NCBI GenBank assembly: GCA_964486935.1
Contig: CAZAPG010000019.1
Coordinates: 47,398-111,397, forward strand
Direction of reading: 5' to 3'
Length of the DNA: 64,000 nucleotides
DNA from: CAZAPG01 sp964486935
Lineage (GTDB): Bacteria > Chloroflexota > Anaerolineae > 4572-78 > J111
The notes below the pieces were generated by a model, which was not told the DNA's origin, did not search any database, and worked only from the letters and a program-made list of their open reading frames with translations. Of the stretch, positions 49,344 to 58,148 are shown piece by piece. Position 1 is the first letter of the stretch, and each line of letters starts with the position of its first letter. The position numbers and the translations under genes are program-made.

Positions 49344-49376
49344 ACAAAAAAGGAGTGCGCGCACTCCTTTTTTGTT
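49343..49376. terminator. Bidirectional terminator after gdhA
   Basis: A 16-bp perfect inverted repeat: A-run plus AGGAGTGC, GC centre, GCACTCCT plus T-run. It can also end the minus-strand small ORF and SDR transcript. Confidence 0.92.
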
Positions 49377-49392
49377 GAATAAGGCTTTTGAA

Positions 49393-49542
49393 TTATCTGG
49401 TGGCGCTGAGATGGTGAAGGGATTGTATCTGTTGGTGACTTTGTTGCGAAACAGATACCCCTGTAACCTGATGTATCACCAGGTTCAACACCAGTCCGAT
49501 AATTAAAGCCCTGATAAAAAGAAGAACAGTTTGTTTTATCAT
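49393..49542 (-). CDS. Possible 49-aa single-pass membrane peptide
   Basis: An ATG at 49542 opens a 49-codon frame ending in TAA. The N-terminal half (TVLLFIRALIIGLVLNLVIH) is a credible membrane segment with Lys and Arg near its ends; the second half is polar, Gln/His/Ser-rich. It lies on the same strand 94 bp after the SDR and just before a bidirectional terminator. No convincing ribosome binding site. It occupies part of a 293-bp gap that otherwise holds the terminator. Confidence 0.35.
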   Translation of the reverse strand: MIKQTVLLFIRALIIGLVLNLVIHQVTGVSVSQQSHQQIQSLHHLSATR

Positions 49543-49636
49543 AACGCTTCTCTGGCCCAGCCTGTAATCTCCCTCAATTTTACGCCCGGAGACTGACGGG
49601 ATTCAATGTGAAAATAGTACTGTGGCGAGGCGCTAC

Positions 49637-50404
49637 TTACGAACGCAAATAACTGGCCCCGTTTACATCAATAATATCGCCGGTTAAAAATTCAGCCCCT
49701 TCAGAGGCAAGGAACAAAATGGGGTAGGCTACTTCTTCTGGCCGGGCAATTCTATTGAGGGGGCTTTGTTTCAAAATGGCCTCGGCCTGGGGCGAGTTGA
49801 GCGCGTCCTCGGCCATGTCGGTTTCTACCCAGCCGGGGGCCACTGCCGTTACAAAAATGTTGTGCGCCGCCAGATGCAGCGCCAGCGATTGGCTGAGTGA
49901 ATTTAACCCGGCCTTGCTGGCCCCATAGGCCGTGGCGGTTGGCTCGCCGCGAAACGCGCCGCGAGAGGTTACATTGATAATGCGTCCGCCCTGCTTGCGT
50001 TCAATCATGTGCCGGGCCACGCAGTAAGCCACGTTGGCCGCGCCAATCAAATTAATGGCAATAGTTTGCTGCCAGGCAGCCTGCCACTGCTCGTAATCCG
50101 TTTCATCCAGGGGATGTTCCAGGTAAATGCCGGCGTTGTTTACCAAAATGTCAATTTGCCCCAGTTGGGCAACAGCTTGTCTGACCATTTGAGCCACGGC
50201 GGTTGGGCCGGCTACATCCGCCTGAACAACAATGTGTCCCTTGCCCGGCAGCGAGTTTTTTAGCTGTTCCGCCGACTCTCGCTGCCGGTTGTAATGGATG
50301 GCCACCCGCGCCCCGGCCTGGGCAAACGCCTGGGCCGTAGCCAGGCCAATGCCCCGCGAAGCCCCGGTAATTAAAACTCTTTTTTCATCAAAATTGAGCG
50401 CCAT
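49637..50404 (-). CDS. SDR family oxidoreductase (FabG-like)
   Basis: A 255-aa classical SDR. Cofactor motif TGASRGIG, NNAGIY, catalytic Ser region INVTSRG and active site YGASK. The start at 50404 follows GGGGGAAGG; upstream in-frame codons to 50473 run through a non-coding leader. NADP preference is suggested by the Arg-containing segment after the second strand (HYNRQRE). Substrate unknown. Confidence 0.92.
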   Translation of the reverse strand: MALNFDEKRVLITGASRGIGLATAQAFAQAGARVAIHYNRQRESAEQLKNSLPGKGHIVVQADVAGPTAVAQMVRQAVAQLGQIDILVNNAGIYLEHPLDETDYEQWQAAWQQTIAINLIGAANVAYCVARHMIERKQGGRIINVTSRGAFRGEPTATAYGASKAGLNSLSQSLALHLAAHNIFVTAVAPGWVETDMAEDALNSPQAEAILKQSPLNRIARPEEVAYPILFLASEGAEFLTGDIIDVNGASYLRS

Positions 50405-50509
50405 TTTATGTGCCTTCCCCCGGTAGATGATTCTTGACGGGCTATTATAACACAGACGCGCAGTTTGCGACAAAATAAAACGAATGGGCCTAATGGCACA
50501 CCATATCTC

Positions 50510-50538
50510 TTGCGGCCTTTATTTAACAATGATATACT
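50510..50538 (+). promoter_or_regulatory. Promoter of the GNAT/M20 group
   Basis: TTGCGG (50510-50515), 17 bp, TATACT (50533-50538). Confidence 0.5.
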
Positions 50539-50637
50539 TAACCAATGAAAGACCTCTAACTTTTTTAGCAAATGCTCACCATTGTTGGCTGCGTAGCATC
50601 AACCACCGCCTGTCAAACGGTTTATTGGGAGAAGCGG

Positions 50638-51522
50638 GTGGATATTAAAATCCGTCCTATTAACACTTTAACAGACCTGCGTAAATGTCACGAGATTCAA
50701 CGGGCCACCTGGGGTTTTACCGACCTGATGGTTTTTCCCTATACCCAGTTGATTTCATCGGCGCATAACGGCGGGGTATTGTTGGGGGCTTACGATGGCC
50801 CGGAATTGGTAGGCTTTGTTTACGGCTACCTGGGGATGTCTGGGACCAAGTTGTACCTCTTCTCCCAACGCATGGGCGTTTTGCCCCAATATCAAAGCCA
50901 GGGCATTGGTATGCGGCTAAAGCTGGCTCAACGAGACCAGATGCTGCGCCAGGGCATCGACCTGATTGTGTGGACTTATGATCCGCTGTTGGGCAAAAAT
51001 GCCAGCCTAAATATTGAAAAACTGGGCGGCATTGTGCGCCACTACGCCCGCGATATTTACGGCGCAGTCAACAACCCCTTGCAGGTGGGCCTCTCTACCG
51101 ACCGCTTCTTGCTGGAATGGGAACTGATGAGCGACCGGGTGCGCGAACGAATCCGCAGCACCGCCCCTCGCCCCAAAGCCGAAGATTGGATTAAAGAAAA
51201 CAGATACAAATTTGTAAATTACGCCGCCTGGGAAGGCAACCTGCCCCGACCTGTTGCCTCAGACCTGGAAATGGACGAGGACACCTTGCTGGTTCAAATT
51301 CCGCCCGATTTGAACGCCATTAAACGGGTTGACCTGGGCATAGCCCGTGGCTGGCGCGAGTCAACCCGCGATATATTTGAAACCTACTTCAAACAAGGCT
51401 ACGTCATCACCGGTTTTGGCCGCAGTACCGGGCCGCAAATGCCCAACATTTACAAATTGCAGCGCGCAGACCTGCCAACTACCTCCGATTTTTCCTCATG
51501 GGTTAGAGGCGTTCAGCCCTAA
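50638..51522 (+). CDS. GNAT superfamily protein (COG3375-like)
   Basis: About 294 aa from GTG 50638 (preceded by GGGAGAAG); an upstream ATG at 50572 is in frame but lacks a ribosome binding site. The first 160 residues are a GNAT fold: RKCHEIQRATWGF at the start, a beta-hairpin with GFVYGYLG, and LPQYQSQGIGMRLKLAQR as acetyl-CoA loop. The C-terminal 130 residues are family-specific. The COG3375 comparison is from memory. Substrate unknown. Confidence 0.85.
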   Translation: MDIKIRPINTLTDLRKCHEIQRATWGFTDLMVFPYTQLISSAHNGGVLLGAYDGPELVGFVYGYLGMSGTKLYLFSQRMGVLPQYQSQGIGMRLKLAQRDQMLRQGIDLIVWTYDPLLGKNASLNIEKLGGIVRHYARDIYGAVNNPLQVGLSTDRFLLEWELMSDRVRERIRSTAPRPKAEDWIKENRYKFVNYAAWEGNLPRPVASDLEMDEDTLLVQIPPDLNAIKRVDLGIARGWRESTRDIFETYFKQGYVITGFGRSTGPQMPNIYKLQRADLPTTSDFSSWVRGVQP

Positions 51523-51617
51523 CTTGCAAAAATATCCCTTAATATTTATTCCAAAATTCTCTAATTAGCCAAGTTGTGCTATTGTTCATGGTTAAGAAAA
51601 TCACGGAGGAATTTTTA

Positions 51618-52175
51618 ATGGACCAAGGTTTGGAGATGCCCGAAACCCAACAGGATTATGCCGTTAGACTTGCCGCTTACGCCGACTTGCCCCAAATTGC
51701 CCACATTGCCCGCGTTACCTGGGATGCCACCTACAACCAAACAATTGCCGCCGAAAACCGGCGCGTTTTTTTGGAGCGAGCCTACAAAATAGAAAACCTT
51801 GAAACCGCCATCAACGCGCCCGGACACTGGCTCTACGTGGTCCAACTAAACAAGGCCGTTGTTGGCTTTGGCCACTTTCTCAAACGCTACCACCCTACTC
51901 AAGACCGGGCCGAACTGGTACGCCTGTACGTGCTGCCCGAATACCAAAACCTGCGCCTTGGCGAAGCGCTTCTCAAAACCGGCTTTGCCGCGCTGGCCCA
52001 AGAAGGCATTGAGCAATGTTTTGTTTCGGTGCAAGAGAGCAATACCAGCGCCCGCCGCTTTTACGAGCGCCACAACTTTACCTTTCATCGTAAGCACGGC
52101 CAATTTTTAGGCACGCAAATTATCACTCTTGTAGAATATGTTCGCCCCATTGAAAAGGCAGACTTAAACCCATGA
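51618..52175 (+). CDS. GNAT family N-acetyltransferase
   Basis: About 185 aa from ATG 51618, which follows CGGAGGA; the in-frame ATG at 51576 has no such site. Acetyl-CoA-binding loop YLPEYQNLRLGEALL-like (LPEYQNLRLGEAL) and C-terminal SNTSARRFYERHNF are typical. The stop overlaps the M20 peptidase start by ATGA, so the two are cotranscribed. N-acetyl amino acids or peptides as shared metabolites would be a logical but unproven link. Confidence 0.9.
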   Translation: MDQGLEMPETQQDYAVRLAAYADLPQIAHIARVTWDATYNQTIAAENRRVFLERAYKIENLETAINAPGHWLYVVQLNKAVVGFGHFLKRYHPTQDRAELVRLYVLPEYQNLRLGEALLKTGFAALAQEGIEQCFVSVQESNTSARRFYERHNFTFHRKHGQFLGTQIITLVEYVRPIEKADLNP

Positions 52176-53302
52176 ACCAGATACTTGATTACCTCAAACA
52201 ACAGCAAAATCAAATGCTCGACACGCTGGCCCGGTGGGTCAACCAAGACTCGCCTACCTACACCAAAACCGCCGTTGACGCAATGGGCCAGATGATAGTT
52301 GGGGCCTTTACCGAAGCCGGCGGTAATTTGACCGCCGTCCACCCTCAGCCAGAGCTGGGCGACCACTACACCATCACCTTTGGCGAGGGCGACCGCCAAA
52401 TTCTGCTGCTTTGCCATTTTGATACGGTTTGGCCGCCGGGCGAGGCCCAAAAACGCCCCTTTACCCTTGAAAATGGCCGCGCCACCGGCCCCGGCATCCA
52501 CGATATGAAAGCCGGCACACTCATTGGGCTATACGCCCTCAAAGCCCTGCGGCAATTTCAGTTGAAGCCGCGTTACAAACTGGTCTTTTTGCTCACCAGC
52601 GATGAAGAAATAGGCAGCCCCACTTCCCGGCCTATCATCGAAGCCGAAGGCCAAAAGAGCAGTTACTGTCTGGTGCTGGAGGGGGCGCATAATAAATCTA
52701 GGCTAACCACGGCCCGCAAAGGGGTGGGGCGCTTTAACCTGGAAGTGACCGGCGTGCCGGCCCATTCCGGCGTAGAGCCGCAAAAAGGCGTTAGCGCCAT
52801 CGAGGAGTTGGCCCGGCAAATTCAAACCCTGCACGCCATGACCAATTTTGAGCGGGGCGTCACCGTAAACGTGGGCGTCATCAAAGGCGGCGAACGGCCC
52901 AACATTGTGGCTGCCCACGCATTGGCCGAGGTGGATTTGCGGGTTGTTACCCAGGCCGATGGCGACGAATTTACCCAAAAAATTCTGGGCTTGCAACCGC
53001 ACCTCCCCGGCTGCCGGGTGAGCGTGACCGGCGGCATCAATCGCGGCCCATTTGAAGAGACTCCCGCCGGGCTGGCTCTGTTTGAAAAAGCCAGAATTAT
53101 TGCCAACAGCCTGGGGTTTGATGTAGAAAAATTCAACTCCGGTGGCGGCAGCGATGGCAATTTGGTGGCCGCCCTGGGAACGCCCACCCTCGATGGGTTG
53201 GGGTCGCTGGGTGGCGGCGCGCACGCATTAACCGAGCATATCATTATCGACTCGCTGCCATTGCGGGCGGCTTTGCTGGCCGAGTTGATTATGCAGTTGT
53301 AG
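52172..53302 (+). CDS. M20 family metallopeptidase (carboxypeptidase G2-like)
   Basis: A 376-aa cytoplasmic di-zinc hydrolase. Zinc ligand motifs: LLCHFDTVWPPG, GIHDMKAG, the catalytic/ligand SDEEIGSP and EGAHNKSR, and a final His in GGGAHALTE. A dimerisation domain (about 175-285) sits in the middle. Relatives remove C-terminal glutamate or hydrolyse N-acyl amino acids. The 3' end overlaps the convergent rnhB gene by 14 bp. Confidence 0.93.
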   Translation: MNQILDYLKQQQNQMLDTLARWVNQDSPTYTKTAVDAMGQMIVGAFTEAGGNLTAVHPQPELGDHYTITFGEGDRQILLLCHFDTVWPPGEAQKRPFTLENGRATGPGIHDMKAGTLIGLYALKALRQFQLKPRYKLVFLLTSDEEIGSPTSRPIIEAEGQKSSYCLVLEGAHNKSRLTTARKGVGRFNLEVTGVPAHSGVEPQKGVSAIEELARQIQTLHAMTNFERGVTVNVGVIKGGERPNIVAAHALAEVDLRVVTQADGDEFTQKILGLQPHLPGCRVSVTGGINRGPFEETPAGLALFEKARIIANSLGFDVEKFNSGGGSDGNLVAALGTPTLDGLGSLGGGAHALTEHIIIDSLPLRAALLAELIMQL

Positions 53303-53966
53303 GCGGGGGCCGGGAGTCGCCAAAATTTTTGAGCGGGGCAAAACTCATGCGGTGCAGGGGGCAGGGACCGTGTTTTGCCAGCGCGGCCCGGTGCGCCGGG
53401 GTGCCGTAACCTTTGTGCCGGTTAAAGGCGTAGGCCGGGTAAGTCTGGCTAAACGCAATCATCATTCTGTCGCGGGTAACTTTGGCCACCACCGAAGCCG
53501 CAGCCACGGTGAGCGAAATATTATCGGCCTTGGGGAAGGAGTCCTGCGGCAGCTCTATTTCCGGCAATTTCAGGTGGTCCAGCAAAAGGTAATCCGGCGT
53601 AATTTTTAAATTGGCCAGGGCTTGCTGCATGGCGCGCCGGGTTGCGCCCACCACGTTCAGCTTATCTACCTGCCGCGGTGAAGCCGCCCCCACGCCGATG
53701 GCCAGCGCTGTATTTTGAATTACCTCAAGCAATTGTTCCCGCTGGCCGGGCGAGAGCAATTTTGAGTCGCGCAGGCCGGTTAAAGCCTGGCGCACCGCCG
53801 GCGTGTTGACCGGCAGAATTACCGCCGCCGCAATAACCGGTCCGGCCCACGCGCCGCGTCCGGCTTCGTCCAGGCCGGCAATAAAACGATAGCCCTGCTT
53901 GAGCAGGGCTATTTCTTTTTGTAAATGGGGAGATGAATTGCGAGCCGGTGATATTTGGCTTATCAC
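53289..53966 (-). CDS. rnhB: Ribonuclease HII
   Basis: A 225-aa RNase H2. It cuts RNA in RNA-DNA hybrids and removes single ribonucleotides from DNA. GLDEAGRGAWAGPV carries the first catalytic Asp-Glu and the GRG motif; later Asp residues are in LRDSKLLSP and LLLDHLK. It starts 17 bp after rplS, the classic trmD-rplS-rnhB order. Confidence 0.95.
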   Translation of the reverse strand: MISQISPARNSSPHLQKEIALLKQGYRFIAGLDEAGRGAWAGPVIAAAVILPVNTPAVRQALTGLRDSKLLSPGQREQLLEVIQNTALAIGVGAASPRQVDKLNVVGATRRAMQQALANLKITPDYLLLDHLKLPEIELPQDSFPKADNISLTVAAASVVAKVTRDRMMIAFSQTYPAYAFNRHKGYGTPAHRAALAKHGPCPLHRMSFAPLKNFGDSRPPPTTA

Positions 53967-53983
53967 GTTGATTGGCCGGCAAC

Positions 53984-54340
53984 TTAGGAAATGCGTTTTT
54001 CTTTCAGGCGGGCAGATTTGCCGGTGCGCCCGCGCAGGTAGTAGAGTTTGGCCCGGCGTACCTTGGCGTGGCGCACCACTTCAATTTTATCCAGGCGGGG
54101 CGAGTGGAACAGGAACTTGCGCTCTACCCCAACCCCGTGGGCGGCAACGCGCCGCACGGTAAAGGTTTCGTTAATGCCGCTGCCTTCCAGGGCAATAACA
54201 ATGCCCTGAAATACCTGAATCCGCTCCCGGTTGCCTTCAACAATGCGCACATGCACATTTACCGTATCGCCGGGTAGCAGTTGGGGGCGGTCTTCGGTTA
54301 GCTGTTCTACGGATTTGATTAAATCAACTGCGTGAGCCAT
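53984..54340 (-). CDS. rplS: 50S ribosomal protein L19
   Basis: About 118 aa from ATG 54340 behind GAGGTG. PGDTVNVHVRIVEGNRERIQVFQGIVI and the GVERKFLFHSP region identify L19, split here by family-typical residues; the basic tail ends in RLKEKRIS. It sits at the 30S-50S interface. Its own promoter and a leader hairpin lie upstream, inside the trmD-rplS gap. Confidence 0.96.
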   Translation of the reverse strand: MAHAVDLIKSVEQLTEDRPQLLPGDTVNVHVRIVEGNRERIQVFQGIVIALEGSGINETFTVRRVAAHGVGVERKFLFHSPRLDKIEVVRHAKVRRAKLYYLRGRTGKSARLKEKRIS

Positions 54341-54397
54341 GTTACACCTCAACTGGTGGTTGTTTCACCAAATAATAGCTTGTTTGCACAATAAAAA

Positions 54398-54443
54398 GAG
54401 GGACACGCCTGCGCCCTCAATCACAAAAGTGGATTATACCACA
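54398..54443 (-). promoter_or_regulatory. rplS promoter and leader hairpin
   Basis: Extended -10 TGTGGTATAAT at 54443-54433 (minus). About 10 bp later, GAGGGCGC and a GTGTCCCTC arm form a short GC stem followed by TTTTTATT, so early termination or L19 feedback in the leader is possible. The hairpin could equally end trmD transcripts. Confidence 0.55.
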
Positions 54444-54508
54444 GGCGTTAGCGGTTAGGCAAACTCAGGAATGAGAATCAAAGGGGATGATATGGCCGCT
54501 CAAATAAT

Positions 54509-55291
54509 TTACTCGTCCGGCTCTTTGAGATTTTGTAAATGCGCCAGATATTTCTGGTCGGCCTCGCTGAGATTGGCCGTAGTTAGCAAATCGGGGCGGC
54601 GGGCCAGGGTGCGGGCCAGCGATTGCTGCCGCCGCCACTGCTCTTGTTTGGCGTGGTGGCCGGAGAGCAAAATTTCCGGCACGGGGTGGCCGCGATATTC
54701 GGCGGGGCGGGTATAGTGGGGATATTCCAGCAGGCCGTCGGCATGGGAGTCTTTGGCGGTGGCTTCGTCGTCGCCCAGCACGCCGGGGATGAGCCGGGTC
54801 AGCGCATCGACCAGCGCCATGGCCGCAATCTCGCCGCCGGAGAGCACGTAATCGCCAATGGAGAGTTCATGAGTGGCTAAATATTGACGCACCCGCTCGT
54901 CAACGCCTTCGTACCGGCCGCAAATGAGCAGCAGGCGCTTATGGGCCGCCGCCAGCTGGTGGGCCAAGGGCTGCTTGAGGAGTTGGCCCTGGGGCGTCAG
55001 CAGAATTATGGGCGGGTAGCCCTGGCGGTGCAGGGTTTGGTAGCCCTCGCCCGGAATGTCAATTTGCAAAATAGACTCAACGGCATTGAAGATGGGTTCC
55101 GGCTTCATAATCATGCCGCCGCCGCCGCCGTAGGGGGTATCATCGGTAACGCGATGCTTGCCGGGGGCGTAATTGCGGATATTGTGCAGGGCTATTTCAA
55201 CAAAGCCCTTTTGTTGGGCGCGGTGGATAATTGAGGCGTCGAACACGCCGCCAAACATTTCGGGAAAAAGGGTCAAAATATCAAAACGCAT
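54509..55291 (-). CDS. trmD: tRNA (guanine37-N1)-methyltransferase
   Basis: A 260-aa SPOUT methyltransferase that methylates G37 beside the anticodon. FDILTLFPEMF at the start, the GGGGGMIMKPEP loop, the trefoil-knot AdoMet segment CGRYEGVDERV and ELSIGDYVLSGGE are diagnostic. It starts only 3 bp after the stop of the pseudokinase gene, so the two are apparently in one transcript, an unusual partner for trmD. rimM, the usual upstream neighbour, is not visible. Confidence 0.96.
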   Translation of the reverse strand: MRFDILTLFPEMFGGVFDASIIHRAQQKGFVEIALHNIRNYAPGKHRVTDDTPYGGGGGMIMKPEPIFNAVESILQIDIPGEGYQTLHRQGYPPIILLTPQGQLLKQPLAHQLAAAHKRLLLICGRYEGVDERVRQYLATHELSIGDYVLSGGEIAAMALVDALTRLIPGVLGDDEATAKDSHADGLLEYPHYTRPAEYRGHPVPEILLSGHHAKQEQWRRQQSLARTLARRPDLLTTANLSEADQKYLAHLQNLKEPDE

Positions 55292-55294
55292 GGG

Positions 55295-58111
55295 CTATTC
55301 ATTATCTAAAATGAGCAGTTCCAGACGAGCGTTATCTAGCTGGACTCCCGGCGAGGGGTCGCGCAGCACCAAAAAGAGTAGTTTGTCGCCGTCGGCCTGG
55401 CTGTTGTCGATAATTTCTACCCGGAAGGTTTGGCGGATGTCGCCGGGGTTAAATATGACCGTATCGCCCACCAGCCGGTAATGCAAATTGGGCGTGGCGT
55501 TACCGCTTTCAACCTGGTATCTGGTTTGGATTTGCTGGTTGGCCGCTGGCGTAAGTTCTACCTCGATAACGGCTGCGCCGGCATCCTCGCTAATTTGATA
55601 GCGGTTGGGCTGGCTAAAAAAGGGCCGGGTGAGAAACGGCTGGGGGTTGGTAAAGCGCGCCAGCCGAGGCTGTGGCGTGGCGGTGGGCGCAGTGGTACTG
55701 GCCGGGGTAGCGGTGGGGGGCTGGCCCGGAAATTCGTCAAAGGCATCGGGCGTGCCGTCGGCGTCGGTGTCCCGGCTTTCGGGGTTGAGAATATTTTTGA
55801 CTTCTTCATCATCGGGGATGCCGTCAAAATCGGAATCTTTGCGGGTGGGGTTGGTGTTGAGTTCTTTTACTTCTGCGCCATCGGGCAGAGTGTCGCCGTC
55901 GGTATCGGGGTTGTTGGGGTCTGTGCCTAATTGCAACTCCTCGCTGTTTAGCAGGCCGTCGCCATCGGTATCCTGGCCCAACCACTGAATGGTGGCGGTT
56001 CCGGCCAGGGTGGCCGAGGCCTGGGCGATGCTGGCCTGGGCGGTGCGGGTTAACTGGGCGTTTACTGTGGCCGTGGGCGCTACGGTAAACAGCGGCCTGA
56101 CGGTCAAAATCATACTGGCAATGGCGCAAATCAGCAGGAAAATGGTCATCAGGGCAATAAAGGCCCATTTGGGGGCCAGCGCGCCTTTACTGCTAACCTG
56201 CCCGCTGAGGGTGTCGGTTTTGGTGGGGGTAATTACCTCAATTGAGTAGGTCTGCTTCAAATCAGAGGCTATCCAAAGCTGCCGCCGGGTTGACACCCGA
56301 AATTCGGCGGCGCCGCTTTCGCCGGGGGCGATTTTCAGGCGCGCCTGGTCGGGGTTAAAGCTCAAACCCCGGTCGGTTTTGGGCCGGATGGTGACGGTTT
56401 CGGGGGCGTTGCCCTGGTTGTCTGCCGTTACCTGGATGGTTTGTCCGGTGGCAATTTCTTTGGGCCACAGCGAGCTGCTGAACTGGCTGTAGGGGGCAAT
56501 GGCCAGCACCTTTTTTACTTCGTCAACATATTTGGTGTTGTACTGACTCATAATCTGCACAGCCAGGGTGTGCCGCCCGGCCCGGCTTTGCGGCGCGCGC
56601 GGCGGCTGAATAATTAGTTCGACATCCTGTTCATGGCCGGGTGAGAGGGTAGTTGCCGAGGGTGAAATAGAGACCCATTCTTCCGGGATGCCATCCACTC
56701 GAACCTGGCAGTAATCATCCAGTTTGCCGTTGTTACGCAGGGTGACAACGGTAGAAGTTTTTTCGCCCGGCGTTACGGTGAGCGCCCTGGCATCGGTGGT
56801 GATGGTAACTTCTGATTGAGGGAGAGGGGCAGGCAGGCTAAGGGCATCCAGACACTCTTCCAGGGCCTGAGCCATACTGCGCGCGCCCAGGTAGCGGTCG
56901 GCGGGGTTTTTGGCCAGCGCCTTTAAGATTACCTGTTCCAAATCTTCCGAAATATCAGGGTTGATGGAGCGCGGCGGCGGCGGCGAGGTTTCCACGTGCA
57001 TCCGCACCGCATCTGAAATGTCTTTGGGATGGAAGGGCGCCTGGCCCGCGGCCAAATCATACAGCAGCACGCCCAGGGTGTACACGTCGCTGCGAATATC
57101 GGTGCCGTGGCCCAGCAAAAACTCCGGCGAAACGGTGTAAGTGAGCCGTCGCGGCGAAATTTCCTCTCGGCCCAGAATCATCTCTTTATTGGGACGCAGC
57201 AGCCCCAGGTTAATGAGCACCGGCCGCCAGTTGATTTCTTCGTTGGGGCGGCCCTGCTTGAGCATGATATTTTCGGGTTTGGTGCCGGGGTGCAAAATTC
57301 GCTGCTGATGCATAAAATCAACAATCAGGCAGATTTCTCGGAACAGCCGGATAACCTGCGGCAGCGCAATTTTACTGTCGATGGTTTTAAAATATTGGCG
57401 AGCCTGGCGCAGATTGTAACCGGGGATGTACTCCATAATAATGTAGAGCAGCGAGTCGCTCTGGCCAAAATCGTACACCTTTACAATGCCGGGGTGGTCT
57501 AGCTGCATGGCGGTTCGCACTTCCTGGCGCACGCGCTCGTGAATGGTGGTGTATTTGACCCGGTTCAGGTCAATCACCTTGATGGCAACAGTCATATCCA
57601 GCTTGGTATCGTAGGCTTTAAATACCGCGCCAAGACCGCTTTTGTCCAGCACTTCTTCAATCTGGTAGCGGCCCGCCAGCGATTGACTGAGCAGCGTGTC
57701 GGCATTTAAAATTACCTCGCCGCTGCGGGTGCGCAGCACCGGCGACATTGAAGATGAGGCCGGAACCGGCTCTTTGGCAACCGGAAAGGTGGTTATGGTA
57801 GCCGGGGCGGGCCTGCTGTGGGTATCGGTAATTTGCCGGGATTTTTTAGGGGGGCGCTCAACGTTGTCTACAAAGTTTTGATAGGCCTCGGGTTTGGCGT
57901 TTTTAATGTGGACAACCAGATTGCCCAATTGTTGGTGTTTGGCGCAGGTTTCAATCAGTAGCCGGGTTTTGGCCTCGCCGTTCATATCGTCGGTAAAGCG
58001 CTCGGCAATGCCGGGGAATTTTTGGCGGCAAAACTCATCCAGTTCCTCATCGCTAAAAATGGCCTGAATAAGCTGGTGGATTAATTGTTTTTGTTTGCTG
58101 TCATATGTCAT
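55295..58111 (-). CDS. Transmembrane pseudokinase with death-like N-terminus and Ca-repeat ectodomain
   Basis: 938 aa from ATG 58111 (GGGAGG upstream; an in-frame ATG at 58228 overlaps the previous gene). Residues about 8-82 form a helical domain resembling effector-associated (death-like) domains. About 147-430 is a Ser/Thr kinase fold: Lys178 (VAIK) is kept, but HRD reads HPG (274-276), DFG reads NLG (301-303) and the Gly-rich loop is degraded, so catalysis is improbable. Two Ig-like domains (about 440-660) follow, then a membrane segment (near 680). Outside lie thrombospondin type 3-like calcium repeats (DTDGDGL and others, about 740-830), a Pro/Thr spacer and a Calx-beta-like domain (about 850-938). 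It starts 37 bp after the giant propeller gene. Likely a signalling receptor or scaffold. Confidence 0.88.
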   Translation of the reverse strand: MTYDSKQKQLIHQLIQAIFSDEELDEFCRQKFPGIAERFTDDMNGEAKTRLLIETCAKHQQLGNLVVHIKNAKPEAYQNFVDNVERPPKKSRQITDTHSRPAPATITTFPVAKEPVPASSSMSPVLRTRSGEVILNADTLLSQSLAGRYQIEEVLDKSGLGAVFKAYDTKLDMTVAIKVIDLNRVKYTTIHERVRQEVRTAMQLDHPGIVKVYDFGQSDSLLYIIMEYIPGYNLRQARQYFKTIDSKIALPQVIRLFREICLIVDFMHQQRILHPGTKPENIMLKQGRPNEEINWRPVLINLGLLRPNKEMILGREEISPRRLTYTVSPEFLLGHGTDIRSDVYTLGVLLYDLAAGQAPFHPKDISDAVRMHVETSPPPPRSINPDISEDLEQVILKALAKNPADRYLGARSMAQALEECLDALSLPAPLPQSEVTITTDARALTVTPGEKTSTVVTLRNNGKLDDYCQVRVDGIPEEWVSISPSATTLSPGHEQDVELIIQPPRAPQSRAGRHTLAVQIMSQYNTKYVDEVKKVLAIAPYSQFSSSLWPKEIATGQTIQVTADNQGNAPETVTIRPKTDRGLSFNPDQARLKIAPGESGAAEFRVSTRRQLWIASDLKQTYSIEVITPTKTDTLSGQVSSKGALAPKWAFIALMTIFLLICAIASMILTVRPLFTVAPTATVNAQLTRTAQASIAQASATLAGTATIQWLGQDTDGDGLLNSEELQLGTDPNNPDTDGDTLPDGAEVKELNTNPTRKDSDFDGIPDDEEVKNILNPESRDTDADGTPDAFDEFPGQPPTATPASTTAPTATPQPRLARFTNPQPFLTRPFFSQPNRYQISEDAGAAVIEVELTPAANQQIQTRYQVESGNATPNLHYRLVGDTVIFNPGDIRQTFRVEIIDNSQADGDKLLFLVLRDPSPGVQLDNARLELLILDNE

Positions 58112-58148
58112 AAAGCGAACCTCCCAACTCCCCCCAGAACTCTTGGCT

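Noticed and set aside
49234..49506. Plus-strand open frame across the end of gdhA
   Set aside because: It overlaps gdhA in another frame and reads through the terminator.
53289..53302. Frameshift or misassembly where the M20 and rnhB genes overlap
   Set aside because: A 14-bp tail-to-tail overlap with both proteins complete is ordinary.
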